Origin: Bacillota bacterium
GTDB taxonomy: Bacteria > Bacillota > Clostridia > Christensenellales > SZUA-584
Length of the DNA stretch: 64,000 nucleotides
Assembly (NCBI GenBank): GCA_023397655.1
Contig: JAEWTW010000025.1
Coordinates: 3,570 to 67,569, forward strand
Direction: 5' to 3'
Shown: positions 1 to 8,418 of the stretch, in pieces
Numbering within the stretch: the stretch's first letter is position 1
Layout: each line of letters begins with the position of its first letter
Notes under the pieces: generated by a model
The model's input: the letters and a program-made list of their open reading frames with translations, nothing else
Told to the model about the DNA's origin: nothing
Databases searched by the model: none
Position numbers and translations under genes: made by a program

Positions 1-620
1 ATTACAAGATTGAATATATTTTATCCGAAATCGATCCCCTTTTCGTCGATCTCAAGGAAGGCATTACCAGAATTTCGAGAATCGTCGCGACGCTCATGGG
101 CTTTGTGTATTCAGGACTTGACGGGGAACATGTCCCCAACAGCATCAGCAGCATCATTAAGGAAGCGTTGCTGATCATCCAAAACGAATACAAATACTCG
201 ATAGAGATTGAAACTCAGTTGTGTGATGATGACGAGATAATATGCAACAAGAGCCAGATAGAGCAGGTGCTGATCAACATACTGATGAATGCCATTCACG
301 CGATCAATTCGCGGTACCATGAGGATATGGGGCATATCCATATTCGCACAGAACATATGGACTCCTCCTTTCAAATCCGCATCAGTGACGACGGACCGGG
401 CATCCCCGAGCACATGCTCAGCCGGATATTTGATCCGTTCTTCACCACAAAGGATTTTGGAGAGGGAACCGGGTTGGGGCTTAGTATATCGCACGATATC
501 GTTGTCAACAAACATGGCGGACAGCTCAGAGCATCCAACTGTGAGTCGGGAGCAGCGTTTGATATTGAACTGCCGCTGCGCAATTTGTACAGAAAAGAGC
601 TTGAACCGGGGGAAGTGTAA
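1..620 (+). CDS. Sensor histidine kinase, C-terminal part (cut by window start)
   Basis: The frame is open from base 3 to the stop at 618-620, about 205 codons, so the sensor part and phosphoacceptor histidine lie outside the window. The first residues resemble the second helix of a dimerisation domain (LKEGITRISRIVATL). They are followed by a complete HATPase_c ATP-binding domain: N box (VLINILMNAIHAI), G1 box (DDGPGIP), F box region (FDPFFTTK) and G2 box (GEGTGLGLSIS). Family knowledge: this domain binds ATP and phosphorylates a histidine. The stop overlaps the start of the downstream response regulator by one base (TAATG), so the two are translationally coupled and very likely cognate. The signal sensed cannot be read from this fragment. 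Confidence 0.9.
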   Translation, partial: YKIEYILSEIDPLFVDLKEGITRISRIVATLMGFVYSGLDGEHVPNSISSIIKEALLIIQNEYKYSIEIETQLCDDDEIICNKSQIEQVLINILMNAIHAINSRYHEDMGHIHIRTEHMDSSFQIRISDDGPGIPEHMLSRIFDPFFTTKDFGEGTGLGLSISHDIVVNKHGGQLRASNCESGAAFDIELPLRNLYRKELEPGEV

Positions 621-1801
621 TGAAGAGACTGCTGTTCGTAGACGATGCGCCTGAGGTGCTGAGCGCAATCAGACGCAGTTTTTATGATGCTGAATACGAG
701 GTATTAACGGCGGACAGCGGTATGAGCGCGCTGAGCATTATGAAAACCACAGACATCAGTCTGGTGGTGAGCGATTTGCGTATGCCGGTAATGGACGGAT
801 ACCAGTTGCTGTCTCTCATTAAGAAGCAATACCCGCATGTCATCAGGATCATACTGAGCGGCTATGCCGACGAGAAGTTTGTACTCAAAGCACTGCAGAA
901 GAACATAGCCAAGGTTTATCTGTTTAAGCCGTGGGAGAATGATGTACTACATAAATTGGTGGACCAGCTTTTCGATACGGAAGATTTACTGCGCAGCAGC
1001 AACGTGCTGTCCCTGATCAACAACGTTGATGATCTGCCGACGGTCAAGCACAGCTACAGAAAAATACTGTCCCTGATCGATCAGGATGCGGAGCTGCCGG
1101 AGATTATCAAATGCATAGAAGCAGACCAGTCCATAGCCGGCAAAATACTGCACATAGCCAACTCCGCTTTTTATGGTCTGCGCACCGGCTCGGTTGCGCA
1201 GGCGGTACGATATCTCGGGCTCAACACCATGAGAGGACTTGTGCTGACAACGCCGCTTGTGGACGTGTTTGGATCAAGACAAGGAGACAGCTTTACCAAA
1301 AAACAGCTTGAAACAGCGATGAGGACCAACCGCTTCCTGAGCCTTATCTATGAGCGGCATTTGCAAAAAAAGATGGATGAGATGTCCAATATCGCCGGAT
1401 TGCTGCACAATGTGGGAAGGACGCTGCTGTATACCACCCAAAAAAAGAGGTACAACGGCATGCTGTCCGATACTCTGGAAAAAGACAGTGGCATTTTTGA
1501 CGCCGAGCACAAAACCTTTGGAGTGTCATATCCGCAAATCGGCGGTTATCTGCTTCAATGGTGGGACTTGCCTTTTTCGCTGGTGGAAGCTGCGGTATAT
1601 CATAATGACCCGTTTGATGAAAGAATAGTCAATCAGGAGCTTGTGACGGCGGTTCATCTGGCAAAGAAATTTGCGTATGACAGTATGAAAATGAAGGATG
1701 ATATTGAGTTCTACCCGCAGGCAGCGGACAGTTTGAACATTGATATGTCCGCACTCAAGAATGATATACTTCAGGATCAGGAGAGATGGCTTGGAGCTTA
1801 G
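620..1801 (+). CDS. Response regulator with HDOD output domain
   Basis: 393 aa. Residues 1-115 are a receiver domain with the acidic pair D8/D9, phospho-acceptor D52 (SDLRMPVMDG), S80 and K103 (LFKPW). Residues about 135-330 match an HDOD domain (LPTVKHSYRKILSLI, ADQSIAGKILHIANSAFYG, AGLLHNVGRTLLY). HDOD is an HD-like module usually without full phosphodiesterase chemistry, found in signalling proteins. The C-terminus lacks a DNA-binding domain, so output is probably by protein contact, not direct transcription control. It overlaps the kinase stop by one base and is followed by a terminator, so kinase and regulator end one operon. Confidence 0.88.
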   Translation: MKRLLFVDDAPEVLSAIRRSFYDAEYEVLTADSGMSALSIMKTTDISLVVSDLRMPVMDGYQLLSLIKKQYPHVIRIILSGYADEKFVLKALQKNIAKVYLFKPWENDVLHKLVDQLFDTEDLLRSSNVLSLINNVDDLPTVKHSYRKILSLIDQDAELPEIIKCIEADQSIAGKILHIANSAFYGLRTGSVAQAVRYLGLNTMRGLVLTTPLVDVFGSRQGDSFTKKQLETAMRTNRFLSLIYERHLQKKMDEMSNIAGLLHNVGRTLLYTTQKKRYNGMLSDTLEKDSGIFDAEHKTFGVSYPQIGGYLLQWWDLPFSLVEAAVYHNDPFDERIVNQELVTAVHLAKKFAYDSMKMKDDIEFYPQAADSLNIDMSALKNDILQDQERWLGA

Positions 1802-1854
1802 CTGGTGTCAGCAATTCTTGTCGACGGATGAAGTCAGCATAATTTAAGAACTAG

Positions 1855-1880
1855 GCGGCGGTGGCCGCTTTTTTAGTTTT
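1855..1880 (+). terminator. Intrinsic terminator after the receiver-HDOD gene
   Basis: Stem GCGGC (1855-1859) pairs with GCCGC (1864-1868) over a GGTG loop and is followed directly by a T tract (1869-1874). It ends the two-component operon. Confidence 0.75.
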
Positions 1881-1896
1881 CCCATAACCATTTTTA

Positions 1897-1927
1897 TGCA
1901 TATTTTATATACTGCCGGAGCAGAATA
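1897..1927 (+). promoter_or_regulatory. Candidate SigG-type (forespore) promoter of tlp
   Basis: TGCATA (1897-1902), an 18-base spacer and CAGAATA (1921-1927) resemble the forespore SigG consensus (TGAATA, 17-18 bases, CATNNTA), with one mismatch in each element. The placement fits because SASP genes in Bacillus are SigG-dependent. This is inference from motif similarity and context. Confidence 0.4.
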
Positions 1928-1959
1928 ATGGCGTATATTAAATGCAAAGGAGCCAGAAG

Positions 1960-2199
1960 ATGAAAATACGGAGGCGCAAGCCAAACCCGGATAACCGAAA
2001 AGACAACGTCGAGCGGATACAAAAGAATATCAATATGACGATACATAATATGGAGGCTGCCGACGAGATGATCGCCAAAACACCGGATGCCAAGATGAAA
2101 AAAACGCTGGAAGCTAAAAACGAGAGAAGGCGGCAGGCTTTGGAGGGGATGCGAAGCGAGATTCGAGACGAAGCCAGCTCCCGGCATAAACCGCAATAG
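1960..2199 (+). CDS. tlp: Small acid-soluble spore protein Tlp
   Basis: 79 aa. The sequence carries the Tlp family signature: KPNPDNRKDNVERIQ near the N-terminus, a central NMEAADEMI segment and EAKNERRRQALEGMRSEI towards the C-terminus. It is close in length to Bacillus Tlp (about 80 aa). Tlp is a minor small acid-soluble protein of the spore core. I start at ATG 1960 because AAAGGAG (1946-1952) sits 7 bases before it; the upstream in-frame ATG at 1942 would lie inside that site. The gene is monocistronic between two terminators and is the clearest sign that the host forms endospores. Confidence 0.85.
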   Translation: MKIRRRKPNPDNRKDNVERIQKNINMTIHNMEAADEMIAKTPDAKMKKTLEAKNERRRQALEGMRSEIRDEASSRHKPQ

Positions 2200-2210
2200 A
2201 AATGCCCGTC

Positions 2211-2243
2211 AGACCGGTTCAGCTTGAGCCGGTCTTTTATTTT
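2211..2243 (+). terminator. Intrinsic terminator after tlp
   Basis: AGACCGG (2211-2217) pairs perfectly with CCGGTCT (2229-2235) and runs into a T-rich stretch. Confidence 0.8.
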
Positions 2244-2342
2244 GCCCCGGAACATGTGGCTCTTCATCAATACTGCGCATGGAACATAACAAAACTTTGG
2301 GCTAAGACATATGATAAACAGTAATAAGGAGGTCAACTTTTG

Positions 2343-3254
2343 ATGGAGAGAGAAAATAAATTTATACAGGATTCGCTTGAACTGAATCTGTTTTATCTGC
2401 GGATCATGAAAGAGCACGCTTTGTTTTTGCAGCTTGGCTTTACGCCTAAAAACAAGCAGCTGGCCACAGAAGCGGACAGTTTGAAAAAGCGGCTGACAGC
2501 CCTTCTCAGCCAGACTGCCAAACTTTCCAAGGGATACATATCGGATATGGTGATGGCATCGGGCGAGCTCGTCACACAGTATACGGAAGAAGCGGAACGC
2601 CAGACCCAATTCTTTACCGGCGTTCCGGTGGACACAGCCCTCACGCGGGAAGAATACAGCCTCGGCGGCGGTGCGGTTCCGCCAGTCAGCCTCAAACCGA
2701 AGGTGGAGAAAATAAACCGTGACGCACTGGCGCTGACCACAGAGCTGCTGCGCTACAAACAAAGAGTACTCGCAGACGTTCTGGCCTGCCGTATATTCAC
2801 GGTTAACTATCCTCTTCAGATCGACCACATTATCCGGGAGGCTCAGGACTATATACAGCTGCTGCAGCTGCTGATGGCGGGCGACCTTGATATGACACCG
2901 GAAGAATTCGCAGGTATGCAGGAATTCTGGAACAACAATATGGGGGAACATGCGGAATTTATCGCCGGAATGCTGGACCCCACAGAAAAAGCGCTGATAT
3001 TGGAGGCATCGGATTTTGCGACCGAATTCGATATGCTCCAGAAGCAGGCGGAATCAGCGGAAAGTATGCTGCAAATGCTGCCGGAAGTCACTGCGCAAAG
3101 CGCGACTGCAACGGAAAGCATCCGCGAATTCAAAGCCCAAGGAACAAAAGGAATACTCTCATGCTCGGTGCGCTCAATCATTATTCCGCTGCTGAGCGAT
3201 CATGTGCTCAGAGAGGCGAATTATTATCTGAGGATACTTAAGCAGAATATGTAA
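2343..3254 (+). CDS. DUF2935 domain protein (ferritin-like helical fold)
   Basis: 303 aa. It resembles the DUF2935 family, two related helical halves each opening with an LxFYLRIMKEHALF/QIDHIIREAQDYI-type helix and containing E-H pairs (NMGEHAEFI). The family is common in Bacillus and Clostridium spore formers and is predicted to adopt a ferritin-like bundle; metal binding is plausible from the repeated E and H residues but unproven. AAGGAGG (2326-2332) precedes ATG 2343 by 10 bases; a TTG three bases upstream is the alternative start. The gene is monocistronic between terminators. Biological role is unknown. Confidence 0.7.
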   Translation: MERENKFIQDSLELNLFYLRIMKEHALFLQLGFTPKNKQLATEADSLKKRLTALLSQTAKLSKGYISDMVMASGELVTQYTEEAERQTQFFTGVPVDTALTREEYSLGGGAVPPVSLKPKVEKINRDALALTTELLRYKQRVLADVLACRIFTVNYPLQIDHIIREAQDYIQLLQLLMAGDLDMTPEEFAGMQEFWNNNMGEHAEFIAGMLDPTEKALILEASDFATEFDMLQKQAESAESMLQMLPEVTAQSATATESIREFKAQGTKGILSCSVRSIIIPLLSDHVLREANYYLRILKQNM

Positions 3255-3268
3255 GATTCTATGCGTAA

Positions 3269-3306
3269 AGCCCCGCATCAGTGTTTCTGCTGCGGGGCTG
3301 TCTTTA
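3269..3306 (+). terminator. Terminator-like hairpin after the DUF2935 gene
   Basis: AGCCCCGCA (3269-3277) pairs perfectly with TGCGGGGCT (3291-3299). The trailing T tract is short (GTCTTTAT), so efficiency is uncertain. Confidence 0.65.
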
Positions 3307-3491
3307 TGTATTTATATTCTTTTTCTACACGAATATTTCTTGTGCAACAGTGGTGAAAATCAAACATTTATGTTAAAATCAGACGGTATGCATTTGACTG
3401 GATTTGGGAATCTCGAAAGACCCAACTGAAAGCAAACAGCACATATATAATCGATTAAGCAAAAGAAAAAGCATGAGGTGTGTCTGAGTAT

Positions 3492-4733
3492 ATGAAAATA
3501 CGGTTTTCGATTGTTATCTGCCTGATACTTTGTTTGCTGCTGAGCTACGGGTGCTCACACGATGCTGCTGCGCCAGCTGCGACACCGGCTGCACCCACTG
3601 CAGCTCCCACCCCTGAGCCCACACCGGAACCGACACCCACGCCAACGCCCGAGCCGACGCCCACACCGGAACCGACACCGGAGCCGACGCCGCAGGACCC
3701 CATTGAACAGCGGATAGCCGCCATGTCCGATCGGGAGCTGATTGGGCAGATGGTGATGATCGGCTTCTCCGGACAGAAGGACATGGACGAAAAGAGCATC
3801 TCGCTGATGGAACAGTACAGCGTGGGCAACGTGATACTTTTTGGGTGGAACACGCGCACTTTCGCGCAGACAAAAGAGCTGACCGATAAGATCAAAAGCC
3901 ACAACGCCACCGACATCCCGCTGACCATCGGCATCGATATTGAAGGGGGCAGCGTCACCCGCTTTAAGGGCCAATGGAAGCCGTTTATCAGCTCGGCCAA
4001 AAAGCTGGGCGAGGCAAACGATCCGGAGCGCGTGTTCGAGCAGTACAAGCGCATCGGCGAGCAGCTCAAGGAGATCGGCGTCAATATTGATCTCGCGCCG
4101 GTGATGGATATCGCACCGCATCCGTCCTCCACGTTTTTGGGCAACCGCATATTCGGCAGCGACGCGGACAAAGTGGCTGCGTTGATACGCGAGGCGGTCA
4201 AGGGACTGCATGCGGGAGGCATCGCATCGATGGGCAAGCATTTCCCGGGCCATGGCAACACCTCTTCGGATTCGCACCACACGCTGCCGGTGCTGAAGGC
4301 CACGCTGGAGGATATGGAAGGCTATGAGCTGGTACCGTTCCAAGCGGCTATCGACGAGGGGCTGGACGCCATGCTGATTGCGCATCTCTCATACCCCAAT
4401 GTGGACCCGGATTTCATTACATCCATATCCCCGACGGTGGTCACCAACCTGCTAAGAGAGAAGATGGGTTTCGACGGCGTTGTCTTTTCCGATGATCTGC
4501 GCATGAAGGGAATACGCGACCGCTATTCCGTGGGTGAAGGCGCGGTGCTTCATATACTGGCAGGCGGCGACGTGGTGCTGATCGGCATGCATTACAGTCT
4601 GCAGTCCGAGGTGCTGGAAACGATGTATCAGGCGGTGCAGGACGGGCGGCTGACGCGCGAACGGCTGGAGGAGAGTGTACGGCGCATACTGAAAATGAAG
4701 CAAACATACAACGACTGGCTCAAAACGGAGTAA
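3492..4733 (+). CDS. nagZ: Beta-N-acetylhexosaminidase lipoprotein (GH3, NagZ type)
   Basis: 413 aa. A lipoprotein-type signal peptide ends near LLLSYGCS, with a slightly atypical lipobox. A low-complexity Pro/Thr/Glu linker (repeated TPEP units, about 3600-3690) follows, then a GH3 domain. GH3 hallmarks are KHFPGHGNTSSDSHH (substrate and acid/base loop) and VVFSDDLRMKGI, whose first Asp of the DDL is the expected nucleophile. Family role: removes N-acetylglucosamine from peptidoglycan fragments, here on the outer membrane face. ATG 3492 is chosen because it starts the signal peptide and follows GAGGTG; a GTG lies 4 codons upstream. The gene is monocistronic, with a terminator behind it. Confidence 0.88.
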   Translation: MKIRFSIVICLILCLLLSYGCSHDAAAPAATPAAPTAAPTPEPTPEPTPTPTPEPTPTPEPTPEPTPQDPIEQRIAAMSDRELIGQMVMIGFSGQKDMDEKSISLMEQYSVGNVILFGWNTRTFAQTKELTDKIKSHNATDIPLTIGIDIEGGSVTRFKGQWKPFISSAKKLGEANDPERVFEQYKRIGEQLKEIGVNIDLAPVMDIAPHPSSTFLGNRIFGSDADKVAALIREAVKGLHAGGIASMGKHFPGHGNTSSDSHHTLPVLKATLEDMEGYELVPFQAAIDEGLDAMLIAHLSYPNVDPDFITSISPTVVTNLLREKMGFDGVVFSDDLRMKGIRDRYSVGEGAVLHILAGGDVVLIGMHYSLQSEVLETMYQAVQDGRLTRERLEESVRRILKMKQTYNDWLKTE

Positions 4734-4757
4734 TGTTCCGGGAGTAAAGCAGCACTA

Positions 4758-4787
4758 AAGCATCTGTTATAGCAGGTGCTTTTTTTA
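4758..4787 (+). terminator. Intrinsic terminator after nagZ
   Basis: AAGCATCTG and CAGGTGCTT form a 9-bp stem with one G-T wobble, followed by seven T. Confidence 0.85.
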
Positions 4788-4817
4788 TTGCCGCTTTTGC
4801 GGAGGGGTTGCAACATG

Positions 4818-4845
4818 AACCAAAGTACCGCACGGTCATAAGATA
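4818..4845 (+). promoter_or_regulatory. Candidate SigK (late mother-cell) promoter of the tgl operon
   Basis: AAC (4818-4820), a 16-base spacer and CATAAGATA (4837-4845) match the SigK pattern (AC, about 16 bases, CATANNNTA). The site lies 30 bases before the ribosome site of the 4876 gene. Bacillus tgl is SigK-controlled, so motif and context agree. Confidence 0.55.
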
Positions 4846-4875
4846 TAGTATTCCGTTCTAAAAGGAGGGGGGACT

Positions 4876-5844
4876 ATGCCGGAAAACCGTGCGGGAGCCA
4901 GACGGGTAGCGCTGCTGGACGACCTGCGTCTGCACAACAGCTACGAGAAGACGCGGGATCTGTTCCATCGGCTGTATGAGCAGGACGCGGTACAGGCGGT
5001 TAACAGGATCAACGACGAGGGGCTGTCGTATCCGTCGCTTTACATATTACAGCCGGAGATTAGCAAACATTCACTGGGCAATTCACTGAGCCCCAAGAAC
5101 ATGCAGGCTTTGGATATCGGAAGAAAGCTGCTGGCGAAGCAGCGCCCGGACGACAATGAGGAGGTACACAATGTGCTCCGGTGGATGCTGCAGACCGGAA
5201 GCAGCGCGACAGGGCTGGGCGAGGAATACGATACCATTATGGACCTCGCGGCGCTGCTGCTGATCAAGGCGTATCACGATAACGACATGCTGCAGATGGT
5301 GGAGGACATGATATTCAGCCGTCATCGCAAGGGGCTCAACACGTACGATGCGGAATGGGCGCTGTTCGAGAGCGGTGATGCGGAAAGCATCGCGATGGTC
5401 GCCAAACGGCTGCTGTCAGATGACGTACGTGACGTGTCGATGGCGCGCAGGATGCTGGGCTTTATTCCCTGCTTTGCAGCGCACGATGATGCGCGCCGAC
5501 AGTACCAGTGCGTGATGCAGTGGCTGAACAGCAACCGGCGCTTTATCAGATACACGGGCGAGAGCAACCAAAAATGCAGCGGGCCGCGGCCGTTCCGTGT
5601 GGCGCTGGAAGAAAAGTATATGCAGCAAACGCTGAGTGAGGACGACTGGAACCGCCTTCAGCCCGGCGGGCAGGACGCGGTCGCCGCGTTCAAACAGCTG
5701 GGTGAGACGGACAGGGAACTGCTCAGCGATTATTCCCATCATCTTCGCGGCACGGGTATGCAGCAATGGCGCAGGTGGATGAGCTCTCCCGTCACCGAAC
5801 AGCTCGATGCCGCCAGACGCTGGCAAGGAGCAAGACTGACATGA
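4876..5844 (+). CDS. Unknown protein translationally coupled to spore transglutaminase
   Basis: 322 aa, soluble, rich in Arg, Asp, Leu and Gln, with no signal peptide or membrane segment; mostly alpha-helical by appearance, possibly helical-repeat. I do not recognise a family. AAAGGAGGGGGG precedes ATG 4876. The stop overlaps the tgl start (ATGA at 5841-5844), so the two are made together, and a SigK-like promoter lies upstream. Inference: a late sporulation protein acting with Tgl in coat assembly, as substrate, scaffold or modulator. The coupling is seen directly; the function is not. Confidence 0.6.
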   Translation: MPENRAGARRVALLDDLRLHNSYEKTRDLFHRLYEQDAVQAVNRINDEGLSYPSLYILQPEISKHSLGNSLSPKNMQALDIGRKLLAKQRPDDNEEVHNVLRWMLQTGSSATGLGEEYDTIMDLAALLLIKAYHDNDMLQMVEDMIFSRHRKGLNTYDAEWALFESGDAESIAMVAKRLLSDDVRDVSMARRMLGFIPCFAAHDDARRQYQCVMQWLNSNRRFIRYTGESNQKCSGPRPFRVALEEKYMQQTLSEDDWNRLQPGGQDAVAAFKQLGETDRELLSDYSHHLRGTGMQQWRRWMSSPVTEQLDAARRWQGARLT

Positions 5845-6629
5845 TTGTGATCGATTACAAGCCGGTGAGCACCACACCGGAATTTTCCGGCTTCGTACCG
5901 GATTCGATGCAGCGGGACATTCTGAAAACGCTGATGGACAGCAGCTATACATACCGCTATGAGAGCCTTGATCATCTGGCTGCCGAGCTGAAGATACGCG
6001 CCAGCACCGTGACAGCCGCGCGCGATCTGGCGCACAGCGGCATCAAGTTCAAGGTGTTCCGGGACTCCATGGCGAATTCCGACTACTGGAGGCGCACGCC
6101 CGAAGGCGGCTTTGAGCTGAAAGGGGATGTGCTGCCCTCCGACGCGATACAGGACATCTATCTGCACGGCTCAAAGTACGGCACAGAGTGCGCCACGGCG
6201 ATGATCATCGTGCTGTATAAGGCGATGCTGGACGTAATGCCAAAGGACACGTTCAACAAGCTCTATTCGGATATCTATCTGATGAACTGGAAGCATGTGG
6301 ACCGCGATCTGGCGATCACGATGCGCGACGAGGCGGCAGACCAGCTGCCGGGGGATGCGCGCTATTTCATGAACCCTGATGTGGACCCGGTGACGCCAGA
6401 GTGGCAGGGAGAGAACGTCTACTACCTGGGCGGCGGGCGGTACTACGGGCACGGTATCGGCATCGATACCGCGGACGGTATTATAAGCGCTCTGAACTCG
6501 AACCGCCGGCCAAACGCCACGCGCAAGGCTTACCTCGACGATTCAGTCAAGCGGCAGGATTACCTGTATCTGTCCAAGTTCCTCAAAAGCCCGGCGATGG
6601 CGGGTTCGGCAGCGTCAGACAGTCAGTAA
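5841..6629 (+). CDS. tgl: Spore-coat protein-glutamine gamma-glutamyltransferase
   Basis: 262 aa, close to the roughly 245 aa of Bacillus Tgl. Matching blocks are the catalytic-cysteine region YGTECATAMIIVLY, the central YLMNWKHVDRDL segment, and WQGENVYYLGGGRYYGHGIG with the conserved His. The enzyme forms epsilon-(gamma-glutamyl)lysine isopeptide bonds between coat proteins in the mother cell. ATG 5841 follows AAGGAG by 10 bases and overlaps the upstream stop; the in-frame codons before it belong to the preceding gene. The 3' end overlaps the end of a small minus-strand gene by 7 bases. Confidence 0.88.
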   Translation: MIVIDYKPVSTTPEFSGFVPDSMQRDILKTLMDSSYTYRYESLDHLAAELKIRASTVTAARDLAHSGIKFKVFRDSMANSDYWRRTPEGGFELKGDVLPSDAIQDIYLHGSKYGTECATAMIIVLYKAMLDVMPKDTFNKLYSDIYLMNWKHVDRDLAITMRDEAADQLPGDARYFMNPDVDPVTPEWQGENVYYLGGGRYYGHGIGIDTADGIISALNSNRRPNATRKAYLDDSVKRQDYLYLSKFLKSPAMAGSAASDSQ

Positions 6630-6733
6630 AAGCGCTTCGGGAACACAGCTGCCGACAGACAGAGTAGGGCCGAGATTATCAGCAAGGCCAGACAGCTCAG
6701 CATATAGACGGCGAAAACAAGCACCTGTTTCAT
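6623..6733 (-). CDS. 36-residue hydrophobic membrane peptide
   Basis: The minus strand reads ATG at 6733-6731 to TGA at 6625-6623, 36 codons. It encodes MKQVLVFAVYML, then a long uninterrupted hydrophobic stretch, ending AVFPKRFY: a single membrane segment with positively charged tail (positive-inside C-terminus likely). A GAGGGG ribosome site lies 6 bases before the ATG. It is convergent with tgl and overlaps its last codons. No family is recognised. The combination of good ribosome site, one hydrophobic helix and no frame interruptions supports a real small protein. Confidence 0.5.
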   Translation of the reverse strand: MKQVLVFAVYMLSCLALLIISALLCLSAAVFPKRFY

Positions 6734-6912
6734 AATATCCCCTCAGTCATATATACGCTTGCAAACGGGGCAAGTGTACTATATGGCTGTTTTGTTTGCG
6801 GAAAATGGAGTTTCTCTGCCGGAACTGCCGGGAACAGACCAATTATGCTGTTGTTGGACGGGCCGAAAACTCTTATAATGAGCATAGACGACCAACAGGG
6901 GGAGGAAGCGGC

Positions 6913-7371
6913 ATGAGGATTGGGATGGGCAGCGACCACACGGGGTTTGAGCTGAAGCGGGAGCTGAAAGCGTATCTGGAGAGCAAAGGCCACACGGTGA
7001 CCGATTACGGCACGCACACCGCCGAGCGCTGCAACTCACAGGTGTATGGCGAGGCCGTGGCCAACGCCATTGTACGGGGCGATGAGGACTGCAGCATACT
7101 GATCTGCGGCACGGGCGTGGGCATATCGCTCGCCGCCAACAAGGTGAGGGGCATCCGCGCGGCGGTCTGTAGCGAGCCGTATACCGCCAAACACACCAAG
7201 CAGCACAACAACGCGAACATCATCGCCTTTGGTGCGCGCGTGGTGGGAACGGAGCTGGCCAAGATGATCGTGGATGCGTGGCTGGACGCGGAGTTCCTTG
7301 GCGGGCGCTACCAGCAGCGTGTGGACATGATCACGGCGATAGAGGACAGGCAGTACGGCGGGAAGAACTAA
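6913..7371 (+). CDS. rpiB: Ribose-5-phosphate isomerase B (RpiB/LacAB family)
   Basis: 152 aa. It opens with MRIGMGSDHTGFELKRELK and has the catalytic-cysteine loop LICGTGVGISLAANKVRGIR and the phosphate-binding HNNANIIAFGARVVG block. RpiB interconverts ribose-5-phosphate and ribulose-5-phosphate in the pentose phosphate pathway. Residues 37-44 (ERCNSQVY) differ from the usual DYPDYA-like segment, so a relative acting on another aldose/ketose phosphate is possible. GGGGGAGGAAG precedes ATG 6913; the open frame extends upstream but without a ribosome site or homology. Confidence 0.85.
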   Translation: MRIGMGSDHTGFELKRELKAYLESKGHTVTDYGTHTAERCNSQVYGEAVANAIVRGDEDCSILICGTGVGISLAANKVRGIRAAVCSEPYTAKHTKQHNNANIIAFGARVVGTELAKMIVDAWLDAEFLGGRYQQRVDMITAIEDRQYGGKN

Positions 7372-7524
7372 AGATACAGCGCTTTGGCTGTAGAATATTA
7401 TTTTAACAAAGGATATTCAAACTGTAGTACTGATGTAAGGGTTAAAGAATAAGTGAATTAGAAGTGATATGGCTTTGCAAGAATATATTCTCATCTATAA
7501 AATGAAAATGGAGATGATTATCAG

Positions 7525-8073
7525 ATGAGACGGGTGCGATATCAAGTCGCATGTAGCCTGGATGGTTATATTGCGGGACCGAACGATGAGTTTGATTGGA
7601 TTACGCCAGAGTCTTCTTTTGACTTTGAGGCTTTGTATGCGCAATTCGACACGTTGCTGATGGGTCGGCGCACATACGAGATTGTACGTGCATCTGGCGA
7701 AAACTTTCGCGGCAAGCAAGTGATTGTCGCCTCACGGTCGCTTCAACAAGCGGATTATTCTGATGTCGAGATCGTGAACGAGGGCCTTGAAGCACGGGTT
7801 CGAGAGCTTCGTGAGCAAAATGGCCGAGACATCTGGCTCTACGGCGGAGGAAATCTCTTTTCACAGCTTCTTGCATGGAAACTGGTTGATACTGTTGAAC
7901 CAGCGATAATTCCAATCCTTCTGGGAGACGGGGTGCAGTTGCTCCCCTCGCGTGGGTTACGTCAGAATTTAACCCTCGTAGGGCACCGTGCGTATCCCAG
8001 CGGGATGCTTCTTCTCGAATACGATGTACTACAAACGGCGAATGGTACAAATGAAGTCGCCGGAGGAAAGTAA
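7525..8073 (+). CDS. Dihydrofolate reductase / RibD C-terminal domain family protein
   Basis: 182 aa. It begins RRVRYQVACSLDGYIAGPNDEFDW, continues with DTLLMGRRTYE and has the nucleotide-binding WLYGGGNLFSQLL motif, all typical of the RibD_C/DHFR-like reductases (YyaP/YwjB type) that use NADPH. The true substrate is unknown; these proteins are usually neither RibD nor essential DHFR. GGAGATG lies 10 bases before ATG 7525. The gene stands alone in AT-richer flanks that differ from the neighbours, which may mean recent acquisition. Confidence 0.75.
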   Translation: MRRVRYQVACSLDGYIAGPNDEFDWITPESSFDFEALYAQFDTLLMGRRTYEIVRASGENFRGKQVIVASRSLQQADYSDVEIVNEGLEARVRELREQNGRDIWLYGGGNLFSQLLAWKLVDTVEPAIIPILLGDGVQLLPSRGLRQNLTLVGHRAYPSGMLLLEYDVLQTANGTNEVAGGK

Positions 8074-8219
8074 TAATGGGGGCAGATTCTATGCCGTCGC
8101 CTTGCTGAGCTAATTCTTTGAACGTTACGCATTATTCTTTAACTGTAATAATAGAAGCGGGTTTCCTAAAGTGTAAGCCGCTTATTAGAGTCATTATCAC
8201 TCCATTAGTCCCCCAAATC

Positions 8220-8274
8220 AAAATGGCTAAGGCACCCTACGTTCAAAATTCGCGTAGAGTGCCTTAGCCATTTT
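8220..8274. terminator. Long bidirectional terminator-like hairpin in a 345-bp gap
   Basis: A 22-base arm AAAATGGCTAAGGCAC... (8220-8241) pairs with 8253-8274 with a single C-A mismatch and an 11-base loop. The arms begin with A4 and end with T4, so it can terminate from both sides between two convergent genes. A weaker hairpin (about 8148-8190) lies before it. I see no gene in 8074-8418. Confidence 0.7.
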
Positions 8275-8418
8275 ACTCTTATCCATTTACTTCTGCCGCT
8301 TCGCCCGATTGAATTTCACGAAGAATTTATCCTCGTAAGCTGTGAGGTTTCAATTAGCTGCCGGATAGCGGATCGCAGAAAAGTTAACGTTAATTTAGGG
8401 TATTTCAATCCATATGCT

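Noticed and set aside
3269..3306. Small RNA gene downstream of the DUF2935 gene
   Set aside because: Only one hairpin is visible and it is explained as the terminator of the upstream gene.
3545..4385. Minus-strand frames with Gly/Val/Arg repeats across the nagZ linker
   Set aside because: The repetition is just the reverse reading of the Thr-Pro-Glu linker codons of nagZ.
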